The notes under the pieces: model-generated | What the model was told of the DNA's origin: nothing | Database searches by the model: none | What the model saw: only the letters and a program-made list of their open reading frames with translations | Made by a program: the position numbers and the translations under genes | Shown here: one piece after another, positions 27,763 to 36,033 of the stretch | Position numbering within the stretch: position 1 is the first letter of the stretch | How the letters are laid out: each line of letters starts with the position of its first letter | Source of the DNA: Ancylobacter novellus DSM 506 | GTDB taxonomy: Bacteria > Pseudomonadota > Alphaproteobacteria > Rhizobiales > Xanthobacteraceae | Direction of reading: 5' to 3' | Assembly (NCBI RefSeq): GCF_000092925.1 | Contig: NC_014217.1 | Location: forward strand, 930,001-994,000 | Length of the DNA: 64,000 nt

Positions 27763-29694
27763 ATGTCCGCATCTGAGGGCGCGGCCGCGCCTGCGCGTCC
27801 CGCCAAAGCCGCCGAGATCAATCCGCGTGGCAGTCTGCTCGTCGCCCTGAAGGGGCTCTGGCCGTATCTCTGGCCCGCCGACCGTGCGGACCTGCGCGCG
27901 CGCGTCATGTGGGGCGTGCTGCTGCTGGTGCTGGCCAAGATCGCCACCATGACGACGCCCTTCTTCTTCAAATGGGCGACGGACGCGGCGGCGGAGGGCG
28001 AGGGTGCCCGCATCTCGACCGATGCGATCAGCCTGATCATCGCCGCGCCGCTGGCGCTGACGCTGGCCTATGGCTTCTCGCGCATCGTCATGGCCGGACT
28101 GACGCAGTGGCGCGACGGCCTGTTCGCCAAGGTGGCGATCCATGCGGTGCGGCGCCTCGCGCTCGAGACCTTCGAGCATATGCACGCGCTGTCGCTGCGC
28201 TTCCACCTCGAGCGCAAGACCGGCGGCCTGACGCGCATCCTTGAGCGCTCGCGCGAGGGCATCGAGACCATCGTGCGCATGCTGGTGCTGCATCTCGGCC
28301 CGACGATTCTCGAATTTGCCATGGTGATCGTCGTGCTGCTCTGGCAGTTCGACTGGCGCTATGTGGCCGCCACCGTCGGCATGATCGTCGCCTACACGGT
28401 CTTCACCTTCGTGATGACCGAGTACCGCATGTCGATCCGCGCGGCGATGAATGAGAGCGACACCGACGCCAACGCTAAGGCGGTCGACAGCCTGCTCAAC
28501 TACGAGACGGTGAAGTATTTCGGCGCCGAGCGCTGGGAGGCCCAGCGCTACGACCGCTCCATGGCGCGCTACGAGAAGGCGACGGTGCATACGCACACCT
28601 CGCTCGCCTGGCTGAACGCCGGACAGGCGGTGATCTTCACCCTCGGCCTCACCGCCGTGATGGTGCTGTGCGTGCTCGACATCCGCGCCGGGCGGCAGTC
28701 GGTCGGATCCTTCGTCATGGTCAACGCCATGATGGTGCAGCTCTACCAGCCGCTGAACTTCCTCGGCATGATCTACCGCGAGATCAAGCAGTCGCTGATC
28801 GATATCGAGGCGATGTTCGCCATCCTCGCCCGCGCGCCGGAGATCAAGGATGCGCCGGGCGCGCATGCGCTCGACCTGACCGGCGGCACGGTGCGCTTCG
28901 AGGATGTGCGCTTCTCCTACGACCCCGACCGCGAGATCCTCAAGGGCGTGTCCTTCGAGGTGCCGGCGGGGCGGACGGTCGCCATTGTCGGCCCGTCGGG
29001 CGCCGGCAAGTCGACCATCTCGCGGCTGCTGTTCCGCTTCTACGACGTCAATGGCGGGCGCATCCTCATCGACGGGCAGGACATTCGCGAGCTGACGCAG
29101 GACAGCCTGCGCGCCGCCATCGGCATGGTCCCGCAGGACACGGTGCTGTTCAACGACACGCTCGCCTACAACATCCGCTACGGCCGCGCCGGCGCCTCGG
29201 ACGAGGATGTGGCACGCGCGGCCGAGCTCGCCCAGATCGACGGCTTCGTGCGGCGCACGCCCAAGGGCTATGCCACCGAGGTCGGCGAGCGCGGACTGAA
29301 GTTGTCGGGCGGCGAGAAGCAGCGCGTCGCCATCGCCCGCACCATTCTGAAGGACCCGCCGATCCTCATCCTCGACGAGGCGACCTCGGCGCTGGACAGC
29401 CACACCGAGCGCGAAATCCAGGATGCGCTGGAGCGCGTCTCGCGCGGGCGCACCTCGCTCGTCATCGCCCACCGGCTCTCCACTGTGGTCGGCGCGGACG
29501 AGATCATCGTGCTCGACCACGGCCAGATCGCCGAGCGCGGCACGCATGTGCAGCTGATGGCGCGCCAGGGGCTCTACCACTCCATGTGGGAGCGCCAGCG
29601 CGAGGCCGAGCGTGCCCGCGAGACGCTCAAGGAGGCCGAGGCGGCGGAGGAAGCCGTCGACCTCCACGCGCCGGCGGGCGAGGCAGTGGCGTGA
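27763..29694 (+). CDS. Atm1-type ABC exporter (permease-ATPase half transporter)
   Basis: 643 residues: an N-terminal transmembrane domain with six helices (about 45-330) fused to a C-terminal nucleotide-binding domain (about 370-610). Walker A is GPSGAGKST (410-418), the signature is LSGGE (514-518), and Walker B/D-loop is ILILDEATSALD. The TMD segments LLNYETVKYFGAERWE and YQPLNFLGMIYREIKQSLIDIEAMF are diagnostic of the mitochondrial Atm1/bacterial NaAtm1 family, which exports glutathione conjugates and metal-glutathione complexes. Homodimeric, in the inner membrane. The upstream ArsR-type regulator fits a metal-detoxification role, though housekeeping export linked to iron-sulfur metabolism is equally typical in alphaproteobacteria. 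Confidence 0.92.
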   Translation: MSASEGAAAPARPAKAAEINPRGSLLVALKGLWPYLWPADRADLRARVMWGVLLLVLAKIATMTTPFFFKWATDAAAEGEGARISTDAISLIIAAPLALTLAYGFSRIVMAGLTQWRDGLFAKVAIHAVRRLALETFEHMHALSLRFHLERKTGGLTRILERSREGIETIVRMLVLHLGPTILEFAMVIVVLLWQFDWRYVAATVGMIVAYTVFTFVMTEYRMSIRAAMNESDTDANAKAVDSLLNYETVKYFGAERWEAQRYDRSMARYEKATVHTHTSLAWLNAGQAVIFTLGLTAVMVLCVLDIRAGRQSVGSFVMVNAMMVQLYQPLNFLGMIYREIKQSLIDIEAMFAILARAPEIKDAPGAHALDLTGGTVRFEDVRFSYDPDREILKGVSFEVPAGRTVAIVGPSGAGKSTISRLLFRFYDVNGGRILIDGQDIRELTQDSLRAAIGMVPQDTVLFNDTLAYNIRYGRAGASDEDVARAAELAQIDGFVRRTPKGYATEVGERGLKLSGGEKQRVAIARTILKDPPILILDEATSALDSHTEREIQDALERVSRGRTSLVIAHRLSTVVGADEIIVLDHGQIAERGTHVQLMARQGLYHSMWERQREAERARETLKEAEAAEEAVDLHAPAGEAVA

Positions 29695-29819
29695 CCGAAC
29701 GTTAGTCCCGGCCGCCGCCTTTGGTCGGCGAGCGCCGCGGAAGCCATTTGACGGCGCCACGACGGGGCCCTACCTCTGCCGTGCCCGCCACAGGGCGCAA
29801 GGTTCGGGAACAGCTTTTC

Positions 29820-30518
29820 ATGTCGGTCATCGATTCCATCCGCAGCGGCCTCGCCCCTGTCCATCGCGAAGGCTACCCGTTCATCCTGATCGGGGCGGCG
29901 GCGTCGGTGCTGCTGCTCTGGCTGGTGCCGCCGCTCGGCTGGATCGCCGTGCTGATCACCCTGTGGATCTGCTACTTCTTCCGCGATCCCGAGCGGGTGA
30001 CGCCGGTGCGTCCCGGGTTGGTGGTGTCGCCTGCGGACGGACGGGTCTGTCTCGTCGGCCCCGCCGTGCCGCCGGTCGAGCTCGGCCTCGGCGAGACGGC
30101 GTTGCCGCGCGTGTGCATCTTCATGAACGTGTTCGACGTGCATGTGAACCGCGCGCCGCTGGCCGGCCGCGTCACCCGTATCGCCTACCGGCCCGGGAAG
30201 TTCCTCTCCGCCGACCTCGATAAGGCGAGCGAGGACAATGAGCGCTCCGGCATGGTGCTCGACACCGCCATCGGCTCGGTCGGCGTGGTGCAGATCGCCG
30301 GGCTGGTGGCGCGCCGCATCGTCAGCTTCGTGCGCGAGGGCGACAGCCTGGCGCCGGGCCAGCGCTTCGGGCTGATCCGCTTTGGCTCGCGCGTCGACGT
30401 CTATCTGCCCGCCGGCACGCGCCCCGCCGTGGCCGAGGGCCAGCGGGCCATTGCCGGCGAGACCATACTGGCCGATCTTGCCAGCGAAGGCCCGGAGCCT
30501 ACCTACCGGGTGGATTGA
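29820..30518 (+). CDS. psd: Phosphatidylserine decarboxylase proenzyme
   Basis: A 232-residue short-form PSD-A, which makes phosphatidylethanolamine from phosphatidylserine. Two hydrophobic N-terminal segments (about 20-52) anchor it to the inner membrane. [10 protein letters not shown] (50-59), VVSPADGRV and [13 protein letters not shown] with catalytic His108 are typical. The processing site is in RFGSR (Gly189-Ser190); self-cleavage there creates the pyruvoyl group on Ser190. It is followed 21 bases later by pssA, so the two steps of PE synthesis form an operon, as in many alphaproteobacteria. Confidence 0.95.
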   Translation: MSVIDSIRSGLAPVHREGYPFILIGAAASVLLLWLVPPLGWIAVLITLWICYFFRDPERVTPVRPGLVVSPADGRVCLVGPAVPPVELGLGETALPRVCIFMNVFDVHVNRAPLAGRVTRIAYRPGKFLSADLDKASEDNERSGMVLDTAIGSVGVVQIAGLVARRIVSFVREGDSLAPGQRFGLIRFGSRVDVYLPAGTRPAVAEGQRAIAGETILADLASEGPEPTYRVD

Positions 30519-30539
30519 GCAAAAAGAGCAGCGAACGCC

Positions 30540-31430
30540 ATGGCCGACCTGTTTCCCCCCTTCGATCCGGACGCCGGCCCGGATGTGCCTGAGCCGCGCC
30601 GCCGCCGCTTCCAGGCGGTGCCGCTGCGATTGCTGCTGCCGAACCTTGTGACGCTGCTGGCGCTGTGCGCCGGGCTCACCGGCATCCGCATGGCGATCGA
30701 GGGACGGCTGGAGCTGGCGCTCGGCGCCATCGTGCTCGCCGCCGTGCTCGACGGCATGGACGGGCGGCTCGCCCGCATGCTGCAGGGCACCTCGCGCTTC
30801 GGCGCCGAGCTCGACAGCCTCTCCGACTTCGTTTGCTTCGGCGTGGCGCCGGGGCTGGTGCTCTATATGTGGGGGCTGGAGACGCTGGGCTCGGTCGGCT
30901 GGATCGCCGCACTCGCCTTCGCCATCTGCGCGGCGCTGCGTCTCGCCCGCTTCAACGTGATGCTGGAGGACCCCAACCGGCCGCCTTTCGCTGGCGACTT
31001 CTTCACCGGCGTCCCGGCGCCGGCGGGCGCGATCTGCGTGCTGCTGCCGGTCTATCTGGAGCTGGTCGGCCTGCCGCGCCTCGTCGCCTCGCCGGCGGTG
31101 GCGGCGGCCTATTGCTTCGCTATCGCGCTGCTGATGGTTTCCAAGGTGCCGGCCTGGTCGGGCAAGCGGCTTGGCTCGCGCATCCCGCGCGAGCAGGTGA
31201 TGCCGCTCTTCGTCTGCGTGGTGCTGTTCGTCGCCGTGCTGGTGACTTGGCCCTGGGCGATGCTGTCGATGCTCTGCATCGCCTATCTCGCCATGCTGCC
31301 CTTCTCCGCGATGCGCTATGCACGGCTCTCAAGTGAATATCAGCAGCGCCTCGCCACCGCCGGTCACGCCGACATACATACTGGCGCTTCCGCCTCGGAT
31401 GGCGAGAACCGGCCGAGCCATCTCAACTGA
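30540..31430 (+). CDS. pssA: CDP-diacylglycerol-serine O-phosphatidyltransferase
   Basis: A 296-residue membrane enzyme of the CDP-alcohol phosphatidyltransferase family, making phosphatidylserine from CDP-diacylglycerol and serine. The diagnostic motif D-G-x2-A-R-x8-G-x3-D-x3-D is complete: Asp74-Gly75, Ala78-Arg79, Gly88, Asp92 and Asp96. About seven or eight hydrophobic helices follow. The proline-rich N-terminus (1-25) and C-terminal tail (HADIHTGAS) are outside the core. It is immediately downstream of psd. Its product is the PSD substrate, so the two enzymes act consecutively at the inner membrane. Confidence 0.96.
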   Translation: MADLFPPFDPDAGPDVPEPRRRRFQAVPLRLLLPNLVTLLALCAGLTGIRMAIEGRLELALGAIVLAAVLDGMDGRLARMLQGTSRFGAELDSLSDFVCFGVAPGLVLYMWGLETLGSVGWIAALAFAICAALRLARFNVMLEDPNRPPFAGDFFTGVPAPAGAICVLLPVYLELVGLPRLVASPAVAAAYCFAIALLMVSKVPAWSGKRLGSRIPREQVMPLFVCVVLFVAVLVTWPWAMLSMLCIAYLAMLPFSAMRYARLSSEYQQRLATAGHADIHTGASASDGENRPSHLN

Positions 31431-31442
31431 AGGAGAGCGCCG

Positions 31443-31679
31443 TCAGCGGGCGCGGCGCATCATCGCCTCGACGCGGGCGGTGAGCGGCGCGCCGGGGAAA
31501 GCCTGGCGCAGCAGGCGCAGCGCCTCGGCGTCCGAGCCGGGGCGGGCGAGGTCGAGATGCTGCGACATCAGCTGGGCGACGGACGTCGGCTCGCGCCGCG
31601 CATAGGCGATACGTTCGCTGTCGCGCAGGGTGCCGGAGGACGGGGTCTTCACTGTCACGCTTGCCGTCTGCAGCATCAC
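31443..31679 (-). CDS. Small hypothetical protein
   Basis: A 78-residue protein with an N-terminal Ser/Thr-rich head (VTVKTPSSGTLRDSERIAY) and an amphipathic helical C-terminus (PGSDAEALRLLRQAFPGAPLTARVEAMMRRAR). There is no signal peptide, transmembrane segment or recognised domain. It is convergent with pssA (12-base gap). The regular composition of the reading frame and a long AT-richer upstream gap support it being real. Confidence 0.6.
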   Translation of the reverse strand: MMLQTASVTVKTPSSGTLRDSERIAYARREPTSVAQLMSQHLDLARPGSDAEALRLLRQAFPGAPLTARVEAMMRRAR

Positions 31680-31949
31680 AATAGCCTCCGATCGCCAGGG
31701 CGAATCAATCAGCTTTCCTCATGCACACAATGAGGCGCTTGCGCCCGTAACGCACGAACTATTTTCAGGTTCCCGTTCTTGTGAACGTGCGTTCGGGAAA
31801 GTTCTCATGGCGTAACTTTCGACGCCATCCGAGACAATACGAAGACAAGTCGTCAATATTTCAGTTTTCGAACAGTTATTTCCTGTCCGCACGACCTCGC
31901 GCCGGCCGCGCAGAGGCCGCTGCAGGTATCTTGATGGTGGAATTCTGTA
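31680..31949. other. AT-richer intergenic region
   Basis: No gene was recognised. It contains GTAACGCACGAAC and GTGAACGTGCGTTCGGG segments that partly mirror each other (ACGCAC/GTGCGT), and TTCCCG/CGGGAA arms, so a foldable upstream region for the small gene at 31443 is possible. GAAC-GTGC-GTTC (31783-31794) resembles a Gram-positive-type LexA box but not the alphaproteobacterial one. Confidence 0.35.
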
Positions 31950-31977
31950 TCAATGACTGGATTGATCCAGTCATTGA
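31950..31977 (-). terminator. Hairpin downstream of the Omp19-like gene (possible terminator)
   Basis: TCAATGACTGGA (31950-31961), loop TTGA, TCCAGTCATTGA (31966-31977): a perfect 12-bp stem located 13 bases past the stop of the minus-strand gene at 31990. No U-run follows on that strand, so intrinsic termination is uncertain; RNA stabilisation is the alternative. Confidence 0.55.
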
Positions 31978-31989
31978 GGCGCTTTGGCC

Positions 31990-32577
31990 TCAGGAGCGGG
32001 TCAGCGTGACCTTGCCGCCATCGCCGGTGGCAACGCCGTCATATTGGCCGCTGCCGGCCGGCTGCAGCCGCGCCGTGACCTTGCCGAGATGGTTCTGCAG
32101 CACGATCTCGTTGCCCCAGACATCCCAGCCCTTGGTCATGAAGATGTCGTTCGGGCAGTCGACGTCGGCATTGGCGGCGAAGCCGGACATGCCGCGATCG
32201 GTCGACAGGGTGACCTTGCAGCTCTTCTGGCCGTTGTCCCAGCCATATTTCCAGGTGCCGGCGAGCTGCGTGCGGGCCGCGCCCGGTTCGGCATAGGCGA
32301 CGCCGCCCGGAGCGGTGGCCGGCGGCGGCGCGAGGGCGACCTGGCTCGCAGGCTGGCGCGGGGTAACGGCGTCTGCGGCCGTCGCGGCGGAGGCTCCGGT
32401 GGCCGGCGTGCCGGGAGCGGGGACGGGCGAGCTTTCCACCGAGCCGGAGGGCGCAGGCGTGATCTGGCTGGTCTCCATGGGGGCGGCATTCGTCCCCGGG
32501 AATCCATCGAGAACGGTGCTGCAACCACCCATGAGAAGAGCGGTGGCGGTCGTTGCCACGACGGCGGAGAACTTCAT
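31990..32577 (-). CDS. AprI/Inh-family (Omp19-like) outer-membrane lipoprotein
   Basis: 195 residues. A lipoprotein signal with lipobox LLMGGC (Cys19) is followed by a Pro/Ala/Ser-rich linker (about 30-90) and a C-terminal beta-barrel-like domain (LAGTWKYGWDNGQKSCKVTLS...CPNDIFMTKGWDVWGNEIVL). That domain, with its paired Cys (SCKV/DCPND), is the AprI/Inh protease-inhibitor fold found in Brucella Omp19, an inhibitor of host proteases. The order signal-linker-inhibitor and the length match Omp19. A protective or protease-inhibitor role at the outer membrane is an inference from the family. Confidence 0.85.
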   Translation of the reverse strand: MKFSAVVATTATALLMGGCSTVLDGFPGTNAAPMETSQITPAPSGSVESSPVPAPGTPATGASAATAADAVTPRQPASQVALAPPPATAPGGVAYAEPGAARTQLAGTWKYGWDNGQKSCKVTLSTDRGMSGFAANADVDCPNDIFMTKGWDVWGNEIVLQNHLGKVTARLQPAGSGQYDGVATGDGGKVTLTRS

Positions 32578-32907
32578 CGGCCCTGCACTCCCCGTCCGGT
32601 TTTCCGAAGAGTCCGGACGCTTGCCCCAGATAGATGCGGTGCGATGCGATCAGGCATCCGCACATGGACTCTGTTTCCCCAAGGATCGTGGCACGAGCGT
32701 GACCCGACCACGGCAGAGTCCTGATCCACAAGCACTGACACGCTTATGCTCAATGAAAACTTAACGAAAGTCGACGGCCGTTCATCCTTACGGCTCGCCT
32801 CGCCGCGCGACGCTGCATGACACAACCGCATCCCGGTCCGGCGCAAAGCGACGTTCAGTTTTCAGTGAAACTGCTTTATGTGCGACGCAGCGAAGAGGAG
32901 CTGCGCC
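32578..32907. other. Divergent intergenic region (Omp19-like gene / SDR gene)
   Basis: About 330 bases without a credible gene. A TTAAC half-site (CTTAACGAAAG near 32760) lies in an AT-richer patch. A GAGGAG ribosome site occurs just before the SDR start. No clear palindrome or terminator was found. Confidence 0.4.
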
Positions 32908-33678
32908 ATGTATCAGATGCTGGATCCATCCACCCTCCGTGTCCTCGTCACCGGGGCGACCTCCGGCATTGGCGCCGCCACCGCCCGGCGCTTCGCGCTG
33001 GCGGGCGCCAAGGTGGTCGGCACCGGCCGCCGCGCCGACCGGTTGATCGCGCTGCGCGACGAGCTCGGCGCCAACTTCCACCCGTTGGAGGTTGACGTGC
33101 GCGACAACGCTGCGCTGACCGAGGCGCTGGCCAAGGTGGCCGCACCCTTCGCCCCATTCAACGTGGTGTTCGCCAATGCCGGCCTGGCCCTGGGCCTCGA
33201 GCCGGCCAATGCCGCCAGTCTCAAGGACTGGGACGACATGGTCGACACCAACATCAAGGGCCTGCTCTACACGGTGCGGGCGACACTGCCGGCCATGGTC
33301 GAGCGCCGCGAAGGGCATGTGCTGTTCACCGGCTCGGTGGCCGGCGACTATCCCTATCCGGGCGGCAACACCTACGGCGCCACCAAGGCCTTCGTGAAGC
33401 AGTTCTCGCTCAACCTGATCGCCGACCTCGCCGGCACGGGCGTGCGCGCCACCAATATCGAGCCGGGCATGGTGGAGACCGAGTTCTCGCTCGTGCGCTT
33501 CCACGGCGACGCGGCCAAATCCGACAACGTCTATGCCGGCACGCAGGCGATGAGCGGCGAGGACATTGCCGAGCAGGTATTCTTCGCCGCCACCCTGCCG
33601 CGGCACGTCAACATCAACCGCATCCAGGCTTTCGCGACCTGCCAGAGCTTCTCGCCGTTCAAGGTCTCGCGCGACTGA
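32908..33678 (+). CDS. Short-chain dehydrogenase/reductase, YdfG-like
   Basis: 256 residues from the ATG at 32908, with GAGGAG 8-13 bases upstream. Classical SDR layout: nucleotide-binding TGATSGIG (15-22), the NAG motif at 90-92 (VVFANAGLA), and a Ser143, Tyr156, Lys160 catalytic triad (TGSVAGDYPY...YGATK). The downstream segments VRATNIEPGMVETEFSLVRF and INRIQAFATCQSF match the YdfG/serine-3-dehydrogenase branch, NADP-dependent 3-hydroxy acid dehydrogenases with broad substrates. It converges with chrA, with a 3-base gap. Confidence 0.92.
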   Translation: MYQMLDPSTLRVLVTGATSGIGAATARRFALAGAKVVGTGRRADRLIALRDELGANFHPLEVDVRDNAALTEALAKVAAPFAPFNVVFANAGLALGLEPANAASLKDWDDMVDTNIKGLLYTVRATLPAMVERREGHVLFTGSVAGDYPYPGGNTYGATKAFVKQFSLNLIADLAGTGVRATNIEPGMVETEFSLVRFHGDAAKSDNVYAGTQAMSGEDIAEQVFFAATLPRHVNINRIQAFATCQSFSPFKVSRD

Positions 33679-33681
33679 GCT

Positions 33682-34902
33682 TCAGAGCAATACGGCGCCG
33701 CCGAGCGCGGCGCCGATCACCACCGCCCAAGCCGGCACCCGCCACAGCGCCAGCACCAGATAGGCGAGAAGGGCGAAGGCGAAGGCGCGGCCGGAGGTGA
33801 TGCTGGAAGCCACCACCGGGTCCCAGAAGGCGGCGCCGAGCAGCCCGACCACGGCGGCGTTGACGCCGGCCATCGCGTCGCGCACGCGCTTCTCCGCCGC
33901 CAGCAGGGTCCAGAACCGCAGTGCGCCATAGACCAGCAGCGCTGAGGGCAGGAAGATGCCGATGAGCGCGACGGTGGCGCCGAGCGCGCCGTTGGGGGCG
34001 CTGGGCATCATCGCCCCGACATAGGCGGCGAAGCTGAACAGCGGCCCCGGGACCGCCTGCGCTGCGCCATAGCCGGCGAGGAAGGCCTCGCGCGTCAGCC
34101 CGCCGGGATGTACCAGTTCGGCCTCGATCAGCGGCAGCACCACGTGGCCGCCGCCGAACACCAGCGCGCCGGCGCGGTAGAGCGTGTCGAACAGCGCCAC
34201 GCCGGCATTGCCGCTCGCCTGCGCGAGCAGGGGCAGGCCGACGAGCAGCACGGCGAACAGCACCAGGGCGGCGATCGAGGCTGTACGGCTCGGCAGATGA
34301 TGGCCGGTCGGCTCGGATGCCGGCACGGCATCAAGGCGGATGAGCGCGAGGCCGATGAGTGCCCCGCCGGCGATGACGCCGATTTGGCCTATGGCGCCCG
34401 GCACCAAAGCGGCGGCCGCGGCGGCGACGAGGGCGAGGCTGCGGCGCTGCCGGTCTGGGCAGAGGTTCTTCGCCATGCCGATCACGGCGTCGGCGACGAT
34501 GGCGGCTGCGGCGACCTTCAAGCCGGCAAGCCAGCCGCCACTGATGCCCGCCGCGGCGGCATGCGTCACGCCATAGGCGAAGGCGAGCATGATCAGCGCG
34601 GAGGGCAGGGTGAAGGCGAGCCACGCCGCGGCCATGCCCATCGGGCCGGCACGCATCAGCCCGATCGCCATGCCGACCTGGCTGGACGCCGGGCCGGGCA
34701 GGAACTGGCAGAGCGCAACGAGATTGGCGTAAGCCTCCTCGCTCAGCCATTGCCGGCGTCGCACGAATTCTTCGCGGAAATAGCCGAGATGCGCGACCGG
34801 TCCACCGAAGGAGGTGAGGCCGAGCTTCAGGAAGGCGCCGAGCACCTCGCGCGGCGTGCCAGCGTAGCTGGGCGTGGATTCGTCGGTATGTGCTTCGGCC
34901 AT
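33682..34902 (-). CDS. chrA: Chromate transporter ChrA (long, two-domain CHR family)
   Basis: A 406-residue inner-membrane protein with two homologous halves. Each starts with a signature: FLKLGLTSFGGPVAHLGYF (about 26-44) and, in the second half, DTLYRAGALVFGGGHVVLPLIE. The N-terminal half also has FLPGPASSQVGMAIGLMRAG and the C-terminal half GYGAAQAVPGPLFSFAAYVG, the paired CHR-family motifs. ChrA exports chromate from the cytoplasm. It lies 58 bases downstream of a LysR gene on the same strand and could be controlled by it. No chrB was seen; some family members may carry other anions. Confidence 0.93.
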   Translation of the reverse strand: MAEAHTDESTPSYAGTPREVLGAFLKLGLTSFGGPVAHLGYFREEFVRRRQWLSEEAYANLVALCQFLPGPASSQVGMAIGLMRAGPMGMAAAWLAFTLPSALIMLAFAYGVTHAAAAGISGGWLAGLKVAAAAIVADAVIGMAKNLCPDRQRRSLALVAAAAAALVPGAIGQIGVIAGGALIGLALIRLDAVPASEPTGHHLPSRTASIAALVLFAVLLVGLPLLAQASGNAGVALFDTLYRAGALVFGGGHVVLPLIEAELVHPGGLTREAFLAGYGAAQAVPGPLFSFAAYVGAMMPSAPNGALGATVALIGIFLPSALLVYGALRFWTLLAAEKRVRDAMAGVNAAVVGLLGAAFWDPVVASSITSGRAFAFALLAYLVLALWRVPAWAVVIGAALGGAVLL

Positions 34903-34960
34903 GACGCGTCAGCGTTAGCGCGCCGCCACCGCCGATGCATGCGAATTTTCGATGACGGCC

Positions 34961-35830
34961 TCACGCCGCCGCGACGACCGAGGGCATGGCCAGCGCCCCG
35001 CGCAGCATCTCGGCGAGGCGGCGTGCTGCGGCGGAGGCGGCGGGCGCCAGCAGGAGGCCGATCTCGATGTCCGGCAGCGGCGGCAGGCCCTCGGCCGGGC
35101 CGAGCCGGCGCCATTCCGCCGGCGCCGCGCATTCCGGCAGGGCGGTGAGGCACAGGCCGGTCTCGATGGCGGCGGCGATGCCGCCCTGCGAGGAGGAGGT
35201 GCAGGCGACGCGCCAGCTCAGGCCGGCCTTGTCGAGCGCGGCGGCGATGTGCGGGCGGGCGCGGCAGCCGGTGGGGAACAGCGCGAGGGGAAGCGGGTCG
35301 TTCTTCTCCGGCCGGTGGCCGCGGGCCGCGAGCCAGAACAGCTTCTCGCGCTTGAGCAGCTCACCGGTCGGGCGGGAATGGTCGCGGGTCAGAAGCGCGA
35401 CGTCGATATGGCCGCGCTCGACCTCCGGCTCGATATTCTTCGACAGGTCGGAGCGGATTGAGATCTCGACCCGCGGATAGGCGGAGGCGAAGCGGGCGAT
35501 GGTCGGCGTCAGATAGGCGTCGACATAGTCGTCCGGCATGCCGAGGCGCACGCTGCCCTCCGGCGTGCCGCCCTTGAGGTCGGCCAGCGCCTCGCTTTCA
35601 TAGGAGAGGAGACGGCGGGCATGGGCGACGAGGCGCTCGCCAGTCTCGGTGAGCGAGATGCCGCGCCGCGAGCGCTCCAGAAGGCGCACGCCGAGGCTGT
35701 CCTCCAGCTGGGCGATGCGCGCCGATACGGCTGACTGGGTGCGGCCGACCCGCTCGGCAGCGGCGGTGAAGCCACCTGTATCGACGATGGCGATCAGCAT
35801 GCCGAGGGATTCGGTGTCGAGATGGCGCAT
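34961..35830 (-). CDS. LysR-family transcriptional regulator
   Basis: 289 residues. The N-terminal winged helix (about 5-62: SLGMLIAIVDTGGFTAAAERVGRTQSAVSARIAQLEDSLGVRLLERSRRG) is a standard LysR DNA-binding domain. The remainder is a two-lobed periplasmic-binding-protein-like effector domain. Upstream of chrA in the same orientation, and divergent from a DMT-family exporter across about 200 bases; LysR regulators usually act on the divergent gene, so the exporter is the first candidate target and chrA the second. No effector can be predicted. Confidence 0.92.
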   Translation of the reverse strand: MRHLDTESLGMLIAIVDTGGFTAAAERVGRTQSAVSARIAQLEDSLGVRLLERSRRGISLTETGERLVAHARRLLSYESEALADLKGGTPEGSVRLGMPDDYVDAYLTPTIARFASAYPRVEISIRSDLSKNIEPEVERGHIDVALLTRDHSRPTGELLKREKLFWLAARGHRPEKNDPLPLALFPTGCRARPHIAAALDKAGLSWRVACTSSSQGGIAAAIETGLCLTALPECAAPAEWRRLGPAEGLPPLPDIEIGLLLAPAASAAARRLAEMLRGALAMPSVVAAA

Positions 35831-36033
35831 CGCGGCCTCCTTCCCGCTGGAGGGATCGTGGCGTTCCGAGCCACACTGCCGTTCATATCAGAAATTACGA
35901 TGAAACGACAAAATAAATTCACTTTCATGATGCCAGTGCCCGGTGTACACGCCACTCTGTCACGATCAGCGAGTTGACTCGTGCGCGGCCGTGCGCGTCG
36001 CCGACCGAAACTGTTGTTCCCTTCGAGTCCAGC

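Noticed and set aside
27694..29760. 688-codon minus-strand open frame opposite the ABC exporter
   Set aside because: The Walker A, signature and Walker B motifs are on the plus strand; the antisense frame is His/Arg-rich noise.
31783..31794. LexA box GAAC-GTGC-GTTC
   Set aside because: This is the Gram-positive spacing; alphaproteobacterial LexA uses GTTC-N7-GTTC, and the flanking genes are not SOS genes.
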